Part shown: positions 15,332 through 24,829 of the stretch, one piece after another
Layout: each line of letters starts with the position of its first letter
How positions within the stretch are numbered: the stretch's first letter is position 1
Assembly (NCBI GenBank): GCA_949740745.1
Contig: CATJIW010000191.1
Span: 1 to 43,395 of the forward strand
From: an uncultured Lachnospiraceae bacterium
GTDB taxonomy: Bacteria > Bacillota > Clostridia > Lachnospirales > Lachnospiraceae
Direction of reading: 5' to 3'
Length of the DNA: 43,395 bases
Program-made: the position numbers and the translations under genes
Notes under the pieces: model-generated
What the model saw: the letters and a program-made list of their open reading frames with translations, nothing else
Told to the model about the DNA's origin: nothing
Databases searched by the model: none

Positions 15332-15897
15332 AAGAGAAAACGCTCGGAGAGCTGGTTGAGAAGGAACTGCAGAAGGAGAGGCATAAGCGGTCTCACCGGA
15401 AGGTCGTGGCAGTGACGGCCGGTGCGCTGATCGTAGTAATCGCAGCCGTAGTGCTGATTGCGGTGTTCCTTTGTCCGGTTCTGCAGATCTCCGGGGATTC
15501 CATGGGGGAGACCCTGCGGGATGGAGATATCGCTGCGGCAGTCAAAAGCGGAAATTATAAAGCGGGAGACGTGATCGCATTTTATTATGGAAACGACATC
15601 CTTTTAAAAAGAGTGATCGCAGTGCCGGGACAGCAGGTGGACATCGACGAGGCGGGAAACGTCTATGTGGATGGCGGGCTGATCGAGGAACCCTATGTCA
15701 GCGAGAAGATGCGGGGAAGCTGCGACCTGGAACTGCCGTGTGAGGTGCCGGAGGGAAGGTTCTTTGTGCTGGGAGATAACCGGAAGGTTTCTGTAGACAG
15801 CAGAAGCCAGAGCATTGGCTGTATCGATAAAAAGATGATAATCGGAAAGATCATATTCCGTGTCTGGCCTTTGTCAGACATGGGGCCTGTCAGGTAA
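15322..15897 (+). CDS. Type I signal peptidase, Ser/Lys type
   Basis: A 191-residue type I signal peptidase (S26A). After a charged cytoplasmic head, a single membrane segment lies at about 27-50. The catalytic serine is S60 in SGDSMGETL and the general base is K96 in LLKRVIAVPG; VLGDNRKVSVDSRS is the conserved box E. It cleaves Sec signal peptides on the outer face of the membrane. Its position directly before the giant adhesin and the pilin suggests it matures those precursors, as dedicated signal peptidases do in other pilus loci. A second, mechanistically different peptidase lies at 27806, so the cluster has two. Confidence 0.93.
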   Translation: MGIEEKTLGELVEKELQKERHKRSHRKVVAVTAGALIVVIAAVVLIAVFLCPVLQISGDSMGETLRDGDIAAAVKSGNYKAGDVIAFYYGNDILLKRVIAVPGQQVDIDEAGNVYVDGGLIEEPYVSEKMRGSCDLELPCEVPEGRFFVLGDNRKVSVDSRSQSIGCIDKKMIIGKIIFRVWPLSDMGPVR

Positions 15898-15919
15898 ATT
15901 TCAGGGAGGAGGAAAAAAG

Positions 15920-18900
15920 ATGGTATCTTCGGTTTTTAAACAGGCGGCGGAGATGTTGCGCAGACGGAAAAGGAATAAGTGGTGGCTGGCAGCCTTTCTC
16001 TGTCTGGCTGCGGCGGCGGTAGTGGGTACCCTTGCTGTTTTAAAGCCGACCGGCCGGGCGATGACCCGCGAGGAAAAGGTGCTTGCCTGCCGGCATGCGG
16101 TCCACCAGCATACGGAGGGCTGCTACGCGGAGGGGGAGAACGGAAGAGAGCTGGTCTGCGGCTATGCGGATTTCGTGATCCACAGACATATGGAGTCCTG
16201 CTATGACGGCGGGGGAGCTCTGGCATGCGTCCTTCCTGAGGTGGAGACCCATGTCCATGAGGCAGGCTGTTTTGAGGAGGAACGGACTCTGGTCTGCGGC
16301 CTTCTGGACGGCGATGGGGGGCATGAGCATACGGAAGCCTGTTACGGCGAGGCGGAGCAGGTCCTGATCTGCGGCCAGGAAGAGAACGGGGAGCATGTCC
16401 ATTCCCAGGAATGCTATCAGGCGGGGGAGGCGCCCCTGATCTGCGGAATGGAAGCGGGGGCAGGCGGCCACGGGCATACGGAGGCCTGCGTGCAGGTGGA
16501 TCAGAGGCTGATCTGCCAGCGGCCGGAGGCAAGGCCTCATATCCATGACGGATCCTGCTACCAGAAAGACGAAAACGGAAACGACGTCCGCATCTGCGGC
16601 CTTCTTCAGACAGAGGAGCATATCCACGGCGAAGACTGCTTTGAGACGGTGGAGGTTACGATAGAAGAAACCGGGGCGCCCGGAGAGGACGCTTCTGAAG
16701 CGGAGAGCGCAGAAGGAACTGAGGCAGTTGCCGAAACGGAAACCGCAGACGTGGCGGAAGGCGCAGAAGAGACGGCAGAAGAAGAAACAAAAGGAACAGA
16801 GGAGGCTTCCGAAACAGAAACCGCAGAAGAGACAGAAGACGCAGAATATGTCTGCGGGCTGGAAGAGCATGCCCATGAAGAGGCCTGCTATGACGGGGAC
16901 GGCGTACCGGCCTGCGGCCTGGAGGAGCATGCTCATGAGGAAGACTGCCTGGCAGAGGAAGAGCAGGAATATGTCTGCGGGCTGGCAGAGCACGTCCATG
17001 AAGAGACCTGCTATGACGGGGACGGCGGACTGATCTGCGGGCTGGAAGAGCATACCCATGGGGAGAGCTGCCTGGAGGCAGAAGAAACGGCCGGCGTGAT
17101 CACCCAGACCTGGGAGAATGAAAGGTATGTCATTACGGCGGCCTATACAGAGGCAGCGAAGCTGCCGGAAAACGCAGTGCTTCAGGCAGAAGAGATCACC
17201 GAGGAAAGCGATCCGGAGCGGTATGCGAAAAGAGATGCCGAAGCACAGGAGCTTGTGGACGAAACGCTGAGTATGAAATGCCTGTTCAACATCGGGTTTT
17301 TCGTGGAAGGCGAGGAGGTGGAGCCTCAGGATAAGGTCAGCGTGACCATACAGTTCCTGGATGAAAACGGCTATGCCGAAGGCGATCCGGTCACCGTGGT
17401 GCATTTTGCAAAGGAAGAAACGCAGATTCTGGAAGGAACACAGATCGACGGCAGCGGAGCCACCAGCTTTGATACGGAATCCTTTTCGGACATGGCGATC
17501 TTCGTTGCGGACGACGGGCTGGTCAGGACGCCGGAGGATTTAAAAAGACGGCTTGAACATGCTTCTGACGGCGAAGTGATAACACTGGGGGAAGATTTTT
17601 CGGTTGTGGAGGGAACGGATGCCGGCAGCGGCATTACAGTAAATGCGGGCGTTTCTGTGGTGCTGGATCTGAACGGACATACGATTTCCGTAGAAGGAAG
17701 CCAGAGCCTGATCAATGTGATGAACGGCTCTTCCCTCACGATCAGGGACAGCGTCTGGGATCCGGCTGCGGATGTCAGAGACGGCGGGAGCTCCTGGAAT
17801 GAGTCCGGCTGGCACGGAAGCGGGAGTTACGGGAACGGCGTTTTAACATATTATGAGATCGCTTCCGCCGGGTCCGGGACAGGGACAGCGGAAACCCTGT
17901 ACACCCATGAGGCTGCTGTCGGAGGGAAAATCCTCTGGAACGGGACCGTTTCGGAAGGAAATGCGCTTATTTTCGTAAAGGACGGGACGCTGACGCTGGA
18001 AAGCGGCATGCTTAACGGAGGAGGCAGGGTGAGAGCGGTCACGGCGGCACAGGCCAGCGCATCGCTCAATACCTTGAATCTGGCCGGGGGGTATATCTGC
18101 AGCTGTGCGTCGGAGATGTTCGAAAACTGGGCCGGCAAGGTGTATCAGGCCAATGGGGGAGCCGTTTATGCCGGCAGCGGGACTACGGTCAACCTGACGG
18201 GAACTGTGATCGCAAATAACGAAGCCAGGTATGATGGAACGACGGAAAACTGGGGAAGCGGCGGCGGGCTTGCCGTGTTCGGAAACAGCACTTTGAATAT
18301 TTCCGGCGGCATGGTGACGGGAAACTGCTCCAGCGTTTACGGCAAAGGCGGCGGGATCTATACGTCGGACAGCGTGACGGTCAACCTGTCCGGCGGAAAT
18401 ATTTGCAATAATATGGATCTCATGGTGGATGCAGACGCACTTCCCGGACCGGCAGGCTGGAATCAGCCGAGACATACGGAATATAAACGGTTTGACGGCG
18501 GCGGCGGGATCCAGATCGGAGTGGGCTGTACGCTGAATATGACAGGCGGAATGATTTGTGCCAATACGGCTTCCGGCGGCGGCGGGATCCAGACGGGCCG
18601 GACCGACGGCGCTCAGACGGGCCCGAAACTTTATATCAGCGGAGGCTTTATTGCCCGTAATCTGGCAGTCTATCATGAGGGCGGCGGCATCGTCATAACA
18701 GGACAGAACGGGACTGCGGAGATTGCGGCAGGTCAGGGTAAGCAGATCTATATTACGAATAATGAAACAAAAAACAGACATGACTGGGGCGGCGGCGGCG
18801 TTTTCTGTGTGGAAAATGCCCGTCTGGTGATCCAGGGGGCCCTGATCTCCGGCAACAGCGCAAAAGGCTATGGAGGAGGGGTCGGCGGCTGCTCCAACGC

Positions 18901-20935
18901 ACAGATCATCAGCAGCGTGAGCCCTTTGACGCTGGATCTGGGAACTGCGGTATTTGACAATGCTGCCGGCGGGGATCAGGCGGCTACGGCTACCGCCGAA
19001 GGAAAGTGGGATAAGGACGGACTGACAGACGATTCGGCATTTGCCGTTTTTGATGCGGTCTTTCAAAAAATGATCACCAAGGCTGACGGAACAGAGGCGA
19101 AGGCTTATGATGATTATTACTGTGAGCAGTACAGTACCGTCAGCAATCTGATGCTGGGCGGCGGATATTCCAACTGGGCCGGGAGCTCCAATGACAGAGA
19201 GGATCAGCCCGGTCAGGCCCAGGGCTCCAACAACAGCGTGGAGATCCAGTTTCGGAGAGAGCAAAACGACATCCGTTCTGCCAGAAACAGAATGGGCTTA
19301 ACTGCAGATCCGACCCGGGAATCCAAAGAAAAGGCAGTTAACGGAGCTTCCGTCTTTATTACCGGAAATCATTCTGCGACTCATGGCGGCGGCGTGCAGT
19401 GCAACGGCGTTCTGCTGCTTGGGGACTGCAAGAATTATATTTTCGGTGACAGCCTGCAGCTGGAAGCAGAAAAGCAGCTTTTTGGTTCAGACGGGAACCG
19501 GGTTGAGGATCTGACCGGAAACGGATTTAAATTCGGCATGTATCCTTATGACAAGACGGCGGGTACCGCGGGAGAGCAGCCCATTCTGACTGCAGAGAAT
19601 AACGGTGAGGGGCAGATTCTGTTCGATCCGCTGGCGCTTTTGGGAGACGGCGAACAGGCGTCGCTTTCCAAGGAATATCTGATCCGTGAGATCCCCTCCG
19701 GAAACGGCGGCATTCAATGGGATCCCACAGAATATCTGGTAACGGTCAATCTGGAGAAGGAGGTCCTGACGGCAGCCGGCGGAGCTTCATATCAGTGGAC
19801 CCGGTACAGCATCATTCCGGATGCCGTGACGGTTCAGAGCAGGCAGAGCAGCGCCGAAGCCTGGGGAGAGGCCAGGCCGCTGGAGGCTGTCGACGGTTCC
19901 GGAGCCAACGGCACGAAAATTTATAAACTGCCGGATGACCTGGGGACGGAGTCCGGGGCCGCTTTTACGAACCGGGAGATTGAGCAGGTAAACGTCCGGG
20001 TGGAAAAGATCTGGAAGGGACCGCAGGCCGGAGAGGCGGAAAAGGAATCAGGCGTAAGCGTTTGGGTACAGCTTTTCCAGAGCAGGGATAACGCAGATGA
20101 AGAGCCCCTGGGGGACGTAGTTGAGCTGACGAAGGACAACGGATGGAGCCATACCTGGTCCGGACTTACGGCAAAAGAGGCGGACGGGACCGGCGTTCAC
20201 ACCTACAGCTATACGGTTAAAGAGACCGGCATAACATTCCCGGACGGAAGCGCGTATCAGGAAGAGCAGTTTGTCAGCGTTTCCGACAGCCGGACAGAGG
20301 ATACCGATACCCAGGTTACCGTGATCACCAACACCCATGTGGACGATTTGAAATACGACCTGACGCTTACAAAGGTAATGGGCGACAAAGACGGAGAGGC
20401 CGTACTGCCCTATTCCTTCCTGGCGGGAGCGAAGTTTGAGCTTTACAGGGTTGAAGGAGAAAGCAAAACGCTGCTGGAGCTGATACCGGGGACGGACGGT
20501 TATGAATATGCCGCAGATCTTCCGGCAGAGGGAGACGGCATGCCTGCAAACGTACAGGAGGCGGCAGAGAAGCAGACGGTCACAGAGCTGATTACGGGGA
20601 CGGACGGGCGGATCCTGGTCAGGAATCTGCCGAAGGGATCCTATCAGTTCAGAGAGGTGCAGGCCCCGGCGGGCTTCGTGGCCAAACCGGACGGCGAGAT
20701 GCCGGTTGTCACCCTCGGTGCATCGACGGCAGAGGGGTATGTGAAAGACGTGGCCTATTCTGAGGAACCGATTGTAGACGGACTTTATTATTATGCAATT
20801 CCGGAATCCGGAGGTATGGGCACGGCACGTTATACTGGAGCAGGTGTCGTCCTGTGCCTGCTGGCAGCTGGTATGATCTGTCTTTTCATGGGAGAAAGGG
20901 CGGAGAGAAAGAAATGCAGGAATACAGGGGACTGA
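15920..20935 (+). CDS. Giant surface adhesin with 12 C-HxH-C modules, beta-helix and Cna/SpaA domains
   Basis: A 1671-residue secreted protein. The ATG at 15920 follows GGGAGGAGG; an upstream in-frame start would overlap the peptidase. Layout: long basic leader and signal segment (about 20-45); eight cysteine/histidine modules (55-240), a Glu/Thr/Ala-rich acidic linker (about 242-309) and four more modules (310-390), each of form C-x(4-9)-HxHxxxC; a beta-sandwich-like region (about 390-535); a Gly/Asn-rich parallel beta-helix (about 560-1180); a Cna-B-like domain (about 1357-1470); a SpaA-like domain (about 1477-1610); and the ending IPESGG (1627-1632), hydrophobic segment and basic tail. IPESGG is an unusual sorting motif. 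It is most likely the tip adhesin or an independent wall protein of the pilus encoded next. Confidence 0.85.
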   Translation: MVSSVFKQAAEMLRRRKRNKWWLAAFLCLAAAAVVGTLAVLKPTGRAMTREEKVLACRHAVHQHTEGCYAEGENGRELVCGYADFVIHRHMESCYDGGGALACVLPEVETHVHEAGCFEEERTLVCGLLDGDGGHEHTEACYGEAEQVLICGQEENGEHVHSQECYQAGEAPLICGMEAGAGGHGHTEACVQVDQRLICQRPEARPHIHDGSCYQKDENGNDVRICGLLQTEEHIHGEDCFETVEVTIEETGAPGEDASEAESAEGTEAVAETETADVAEGAEETAEEETKGTEEASETETAEETEDAEYVCGLEEHAHEEACYDGDGVPACGLEEHAHEEDCLAEEEQEYVCGLAEHVHEETCYDGDGGLICGLEEHTHGESCLEAEETAGVITQTWENERYVITAAYTEAAKLPENAVLQAEEITEESDPERYAKRDAEAQELVDETLSMKCLFNIGFFVEGEEVEPQDKVSVTIQFLDENGYAEGDPVTVVHFAKEETQILEGTQIDGSGATSFDTESFSDMAIFVADDGLVRTPEDLKRRLEHASDGEVITLGEDFSVVEGTDAGSGITVNAGVSVVLDLNGHTISVEGSQSLINVMNGSSLTIRDSVWDPAADVRDGGSSWNESGWHGSGSYGNGVLTYYEIASAGSGTGTAETLYTHEAAVGGKILWNGTVSEGNALIFVKDGTLTLESGMLNGGGRVRAVTAAQASASLNTLNLAGGYICSCASEMFENWAGKVYQANGGAVYAGSGTTVNLTGTVIANNEARYDGTTENWGSGGGLAVFGNSTLNISGGMVTGNCSSVYGKGGGIYTSDSVTVNLSGGNICNNMDLMVDADALPGPAGWNQPRHTEYKRFDGGGGIQIGVGCTLNMTGGMICANTASGGGGIQTGRTDGAQTGPKLYISGGFIARNLAVYHEGGGIVITGQNGTAEIAAGQGKQIYITNNETKNRHDWGGGGVFCVENARLVIQGALISGNSAKGYGGGVGGCSNAQIISSVSPLTLDLGTAVFDNAAGGDQAATATAEGKWDKDGLTDDSAFAVFDAVFQKMITKADGTEAKAYDDYYCEQYSTVSNLMLGGGYSNWAGSSNDREDQPGQAQGSNNSVEIQFRREQNDIRSARNRMGLTADPTRESKEKAVNGASVFITGNHSATHGGGVQCNGVLLLGDCKNYIFGDSLQLEAEKQLFGSDGNRVEDLTGNGFKFGMYPYDKTAGTAGEQPILTAENNGEGQILFDPLALLGDGEQASLSKEYLIREIPSGNGGIQWDPTEYLVTVNLEKEVLTAAGGASYQWTRYSIIPDAVTVQSRQSSAEAWGEARPLEAVDGSGANGTKIYKLPDDLGTESGAAFTNREIEQVNVRVEKIWKGPQAGEAEKESGVSVWVQLFQSRDNADEEPLGDVVELTKDNGWSHTWSGLTAKEADGTGVHTYSYTVKETGITFPDGSAYQEEQFVSVSDSRTEDTDTQVTVITNTHVDDLKYDLTLTKVMGDKDGEAVLPYSFLAGAKFELYRVEGESKTLLELIPGTDGYEYAADLPAEGDGMPANVQEAAEKQTVTELITGTDGRILVRNLPKGSYQFREVQAPAGFVAKPDGEMPVVTLGASTAEGYVKDVAYSEEPIVDGLYYYAIPESGGMGTARYTGAGVVLCLLAAGMICLFMGERAERKKCRNTGD

Positions 20936-20952
20936 GGAAAGGAGAGAACAGG

Positions 20953-22656
20953 ATGAGAAAGAGAAAAGGAGCGGCAGCTCTTTTGCTGGCAGCAGTTATG
21001 CTGGCGTCCGTGTCGGTCCCTGCCGCAGCGGCGGGATCCGATGCGGGAGACCGCGGCAGTCAGGAGACGGGAGCAGGCGCCGCCGGTCAGACGACGGCCC
21101 GGACGGTAGAGATCCGTGTGGCTGAGGGAAGCGTGCATACCTATGAGGTTTATCAGATTTTCACCGGTGATGTGAGTAAAGAGACGGATGAACAGGGGAA
21201 GGAACGTTCCAGGCTGGCCAATGTGATCTGGGGAAAGAACGGCACGGGAACGGAAGGCGGATCCGTCGATGCGTCCGTCATGGAGGAGCTGGAGAAATCC
21301 GGGGCAGAGGCGGCTTCGGATTCGGAAAAGCTGGCCGTGATCGAGAAATATGCGGAACTGGAAAAGGGGCATGCTTACGGGACGGTTACGGCAGGAAAGC
21401 CTCTTTCAGATGTGCCGGCAGGCTATTATCTGATCAAGGACGCAGACGGTTCCCTGGAGGCGGACAATATTATCGGGGAGGCTTATACGGCCTATCTGGT
21501 ACAGATTCTTGGGAGTGATCTTGAAATCAAGCCGAAGAGCGCGGTCCCGACTGTCGACAAACAGGTCTTGGACGAAACGGATAACGGGGATCCTGAAGAG
21601 GGGGCCGTTGACGGCTGGGGAGAAACGGCGGATCATGGGATCAATGATCCTTTTCAGTTCAGGCTGACAGCGGCCCTTCCCAATGATCCGGGGCTGGATG
21701 CCTATGACCATTATCAGATTACCTTCCATGATGAAATGTTTGAAGGGATCACCTTTGTTCAGATTGACAGCGTATCGGTCAACGGGACGGCCATTGATGT
21801 GTCCGAATATACGGAGACGGCTTCCTCGGCCACGGAAAAGGCAGGGCTTTCATGGAGTCTGACCGTGACCGACCTGAAACGGCATGTCAAAGATCTTAAA
21901 GGCGCCAGCGTAGAAGTGGTATATACGGCATTTTTAAACGAGAAAGCGGAAGTAAACGGGCCGGAAGTGGGTGCATATTCCTGGAACAGCAACAAGGTAA
22001 TGCTGACCTATTCCAATAATCCCGGATGGGACGGGACCGGAACGCCGGATACCGGCAGAACGGCGGAGGATACGGCGTGGGTGTACACCTACGGGGTGGA
22101 TAACCGGAAGGTAGAGGTATCGGGGACGATTATGGAAAGCGGGGCGGAGGTGCCGAACCGGGTACCTCTGGAAGGCGCCGGGTTCCGGCTGTACCAGGCG
22201 GACGGCGAGCAGGAGATACCGCTGCTCTACAGCGAAGACAGAGAGGCTTATTACCCGAAGGCGGCAGAGGATCCGGCGGAGGGAGTGGAAATGTTCTCGA
22301 ATGCAGACGGAAACTTCAATATTATCGGACTGGATATCGGTACTTATGTATTGAAGGAGACAACGACGCCGGACGGCTATAATACCTGCGACCCCATTAT
22401 CTTTACTCTGACCTCCAGCCACAGGGAATTGGAGGACGGAACAGAAGCGTCTGCCGATATCCGGCTGGAGATGGAGCAGGGAGATGCGGAGAAAAAAGAG
22501 GATATTTCTTCCATTGAGGTTGTCAACATGAGGGGATCACTTCTTCCCGGTACCGGAGGCATCGGTACGACGATCTTTTATGCGGCGGGCGGCTGTCTCG
22601 TGGTAGTGGGAGGCGGTCTGCTGATCCTCAGAAGACGGATGAAGAAGGCAAAATAA
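20953..22656 (+). CDS. Major pilin, LPGTGG-anchored isopeptide-forming fimbrial protein
   Basis: A 567-residue pilin backbone protein. It has a signal peptide ending near AAAAG, an N-terminal domain (about 45-190) with PAGYYLIKD, a middle domain starting TVDKQV whose K203 is the kind of lysine used for an internal isopeptide or pilin linkage, and a C-terminal Cna/SpaA-type domain with LEGAGFRLYQ and the E-box glutamate E469 in YVLKETTTPDGYN. The wall-sorting signal is LPGTGG (531-536), followed by a hydrophobic segment and RRRMKKAK. The ATG at 20953 has AAAGGAGAG upstream and starts 17 bases after the adhesin stop. Such proteins are polymerised by class C sortases; one is encoded next. Confidence 0.92.
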   Translation: MRKRKGAAALLLAAVMLASVSVPAAAAGSDAGDRGSQETGAGAAGQTTARTVEIRVAEGSVHTYEVYQIFTGDVSKETDEQGKERSRLANVIWGKNGTGTEGGSVDASVMEELEKSGAEAASDSEKLAVIEKYAELEKGHAYGTVTAGKPLSDVPAGYYLIKDADGSLEADNIIGEAYTAYLVQILGSDLEIKPKSAVPTVDKQVLDETDNGDPEEGAVDGWGETADHGINDPFQFRLTAALPNDPGLDAYDHYQITFHDEMFEGITFVQIDSVSVNGTAIDVSEYTETASSATEKAGLSWSLTVTDLKRHVKDLKGASVEVVYTAFLNEKAEVNGPEVGAYSWNSNKVMLTYSNNPGWDGTGTPDTGRTAEDTAWVYTYGVDNRKVEVSGTIMESGAEVPNRVPLEGAGFRLYQADGEQEIPLLYSEDREAYYPKAAEDPAEGVEMFSNADGNFNIIGLDIGTYVLKETTTPDGYNTCDPIIFTLTSSHRELEDGTEASADIRLEMEQGDAEKKEDISSIEVVNMRGSLLPGTGGIGTTIFYAAGGCLVVVGGGLLILRRRMKKAK

Positions 22657-22672
22657 AAGGATGTGTGATTCT

Positions 22673-22698
22673 GGCCCTGCCCCGCGGGGGGCAGGGCC
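22673..22698 (+). other. GC-rich hairpin between pilin and sortase genes
   Basis: Eleven-base perfect arms GGCCCTGCCCC (22673-22683) and GGGGCAGGGCC (22688-22698) enclose a GCGG loop. No T-run follows, so it is more likely to stabilise the pilin mRNA 3' end or partly block transcription, keeping sortase below pilin, than to be a full terminator. Confidence 0.6.
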
Positions 22699-22746
22699 GG
22701 GAAAACGGGATCCCAGGCGATACAGCAGTAAGGAGAGGCCCGCAGG

Positions 22747-23631
22747 ATGAAAAAATTTTTAAAAAAACATGTGATAGAGATTATTTTATCCATAGTTTTG
22801 CTTGCGGGGCTGTGCTTAATCCTGTATCCTGCCGTCAGTGACTGGTGGAATTCTCTTCATCAGTCCCGTGCGATCGCTTCTTATGTGGAAACGGTTGACG
22901 AAATGTCGGAAGATGAAAAGAAGGAGTTGCTTGCGGCAGCCCGCGCCTATAATGAAAAGCTTGCGGCCGGAACCGGAGGCTTTATCCTCAGCGAAAGGGA
23001 TATGCAGGAATATGAATCGCTTCTGGATGTTTCCGGCACGGGGATCATGGGGTATATCCAGATCCCTTCTATTGGAGTCAGCCTGCCTGTTTATCACGGA
23101 ACGGAGGAGGCGGTCCTGCAGGTGGCCATCGGCCATATTCCGGGAAGCAGCCTTCCGGTGGGGGGAGAAGGCACGCATTGTCTGGTTTCGGGTCATCGGG
23201 GGCTTCCCTCCGCAAGGCTCTTTACGGATCTGGATCAGATGAAGGAAGGGGATGTGTTCACCCTGACCGTGCTGGGGCGGACCGTTACCTATCAGGTGGA
23301 TCAGATCCGGGTGGTCCTGCCGGAGGAACAGCAGGACCTGATGATCGCAGGCGGGGAAGATTACTGTACGCTGATCACCTGTACTCCTTACGGGATCAAC
23401 AGCCATCGGCTCCTGGTGAGGGGAACCAGAATCCAGAATCTGGAGGAAACCTGTACGATTACGGCGGAGGCCGTGAAGCTTCCCGTTTACCGGGTGGTTC
23501 TGGCGGCCGGGACACCGGTGGCGGTCCTGGTGTTTTTGGGAGTGTGGATAAGCCGCCGCATCAGACGTCCGAAGAAAAGCATGAAAGAGCTTTTGGAAGA
23601 TATAAGGAAAATCGATGATCATGTTTTATGA
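22747..23631 (+). CDS. Class C (pilus-polymerising) sortase
   Basis: A 294-residue sortase with an N-terminal membrane anchor (about 10-32), a catalytic core (about 95-230) and a C-terminal membrane segment (about 245-265) with basic tail, the layout of class C sortases that join pilin subunits. The catalytic residues are visible: H150 in SGHRGLPSARLF, C212 in LITCTPYGINSHR and the arginine of LLVRG. The family's IPSIGVSLPVYHG motif precedes the core. It is the only sortase in the window and must be assumed to handle LPGTGG of the major pilin; whether it also accepts IPESGG and LIKTGD is open. The ATG at 22747 is preceded by AAGGAGAGG. Confidence 0.95.
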   Translation: MKKFLKKHVIEIILSIVLLAGLCLILYPAVSDWWNSLHQSRAIASYVETVDEMSEDEKKELLAAARAYNEKLAAGTGGFILSERDMQEYESLLDVSGTGIMGYIQIPSIGVSLPVYHGTEEAVLQVAIGHIPGSSLPVGGEGTHCLVSGHRGLPSARLFTDLDQMKEGDVFTLTVLGRTVTYQVDQIRVVLPEEQQDLMIAGGEDYCTLITCTPYGINSHRLLVRGTRIQNLEETCTITAEAVKLPVYRVVLAAGTPVAVLVFLGVWISRRIRRPKKSMKELLEDIRKIDDHVL

Positions 23632-23652
23632 TAAGTGAAGGAGGGACGGTAC

Positions 23653-24816
23653 ATGAGAAAGAAGGCAATCTGTCTGGCTGCTGCGCTTGTGCTGACGGCG
23701 CTGCTTGGGCCGGTCACCGGCGGTGCCGCAGAGGAAGGGAAGCTCGACGTGACAAAGAGCTGTTCCTTGACGGTCCGGGAATCGGACAGCACGGATGAAA
23801 GGTTCCTGGAGGATCTGCAGAAAGCGGAGGTGGTGCTGGATCTGTACAAGGTGGCAGATGTGGAAAAAATACCGGGCTATGACACCTATTCCTATTCGGC
23901 TCTGGGTTCTTATGAGGGGCTGGAGCTGGATAAAGAGGATATGAAGCAGAGCGACTGGGACCGGCTGGCCCAGGAGGCTGCGCAGATCGCCCTGGCAGAC
24001 GGGGCTTTGGTAAAGCCGGAGGCCGGAGGCCGGAAGCCCGGTGAAGCGATTGAAAAGCTGGACGACGGCACGGATCTTGGCTGCGGGCTTTATCTGCTGG
24101 TTGCCAGGGGAAGCAGCCTGACGGATTATACGGAGTACCTGGAGGTTCCGGAGGCGGCGCTTCCCGAAGGTTCCGGAACCGCAGCGGCTTCTGGCGGGGC
24201 AGAAGGGACGGAGGAACTGGCCGGAGGGCCGGCCGGCACGGAAAAGCTTCTGGTGACGGTGGCCAGGTCGCCGGGGCATACCTACAGCTTTAAGCCGCAG
24301 CTGATCTCTCTTCCCATGAAAGCGGCAGGAGAGGCCGGCACGGCGGCTCCCGGCCCCTGGCTGTACCAGGTGGCGGCTTCCCTTAAGCCGATGCAGAGCG
24401 GCAGATATGGTTCTCTGGAGATCGTAAAGACTCTGCGGACCTACGAGACGAAGGAACCGGGCATGTTCGTGTTTCAGATCGAGGCGGTCCTGGACGGCGA
24501 GACGGTCTACAGCGATGTGGAAAGCCTGATCTTTACGGCGGCCGGGCAGCAGACGATCCGTCTGGAGAACAAGTTCCCGGCGGGGGCGGAGGTGACGGTG
24601 ACGGAAATTTATGAGGGCGGCTCCTATAAGCTGGAGACGCCGGATTCCCGGACGGTGCAGATTTCGGCGGATGCCTTTGTCCAGGCGGACTTCGTGAATA
24701 ACTATTCGGAGGAGCGCAAGGGCGGCCATGGGATCGTCAACCAGTTTGATTACAGCGGAACGGGAGCCTTTGACGGATGGGAATGGAAGCAGAGCCCTGC
24801 AGCAGGTGCGGAATAG
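23653..24816 (+). CDS. Secreted minor-pilin-like protein without sorting signal
   Basis: A 387-residue exported protein. The ATG at 23653 follows GAAGGAGGGACG; signal peptide ends near GGAAEEG. Residues 20-160 resemble a pilin N-terminal domain (VVLDLYKVADV, later GCGLYLLVARG). A low-complexity Ala/Gly linker follows, and residues 255-355 form a Cna-like beta-sandwich (SLEIVKTLRTY to AEVTVTEIYEGGSYKL) with an E-box-like glutamate, as in the DUF5979/DUF7601 group. There is no LPXTG-like motif and no terminal membrane segment, so it cannot be wall-anchored by sortase in the normal way. It might be incorporated non-covalently, or be the link between pilus and the TasA-like proteins encoded next. 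Function is inferred from context. Confidence 0.7.
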   Translation: MRKKAICLAAALVLTALLGPVTGGAAEEGKLDVTKSCSLTVRESDSTDERFLEDLQKAEVVLDLYKVADVEKIPGYDTYSYSALGSYEGLELDKEDMKQSDWDRLAQEAAQIALADGALVKPEAGGRKPGEAIEKLDDGTDLGCGLYLLVARGSSLTDYTEYLEVPEAALPEGSGTAAASGGAEGTEELAGGPAGTEKLLVTVARSPGHTYSFKPQLISLPMKAAGEAGTAAPGPWLYQVAASLKPMQSGRYGSLEIVKTLRTYETKEPGMFVFQIEAVLDGETVYSDVESLIFTAAGQQTIRLENKFPAGAEVTVTEIYEGGSYKLETPDSRTVQISADAFVQADFVNNYSEERKGGHGIVNQFDYSGTGAFDGWEWKQSPAAGAE

Positions 24817-24829
24817 GAGGGGAATGGAT

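Noticed and set aside
16040-17404. 454-codon minus-strand open frame opposite the adhesin
   Set aside because: It mirrors the Cys/His repeats and codon bias of the real plus-strand gene, has no ribosome site, and its translation is a repetitive, non-protein-like sequence.
17843-19264. 473-codon minus-strand open frame opposite the beta-helix
   Set aside because: By-product of the Gly/Asn-rich repeat on the plus strand; no family resemblance and no start signals.
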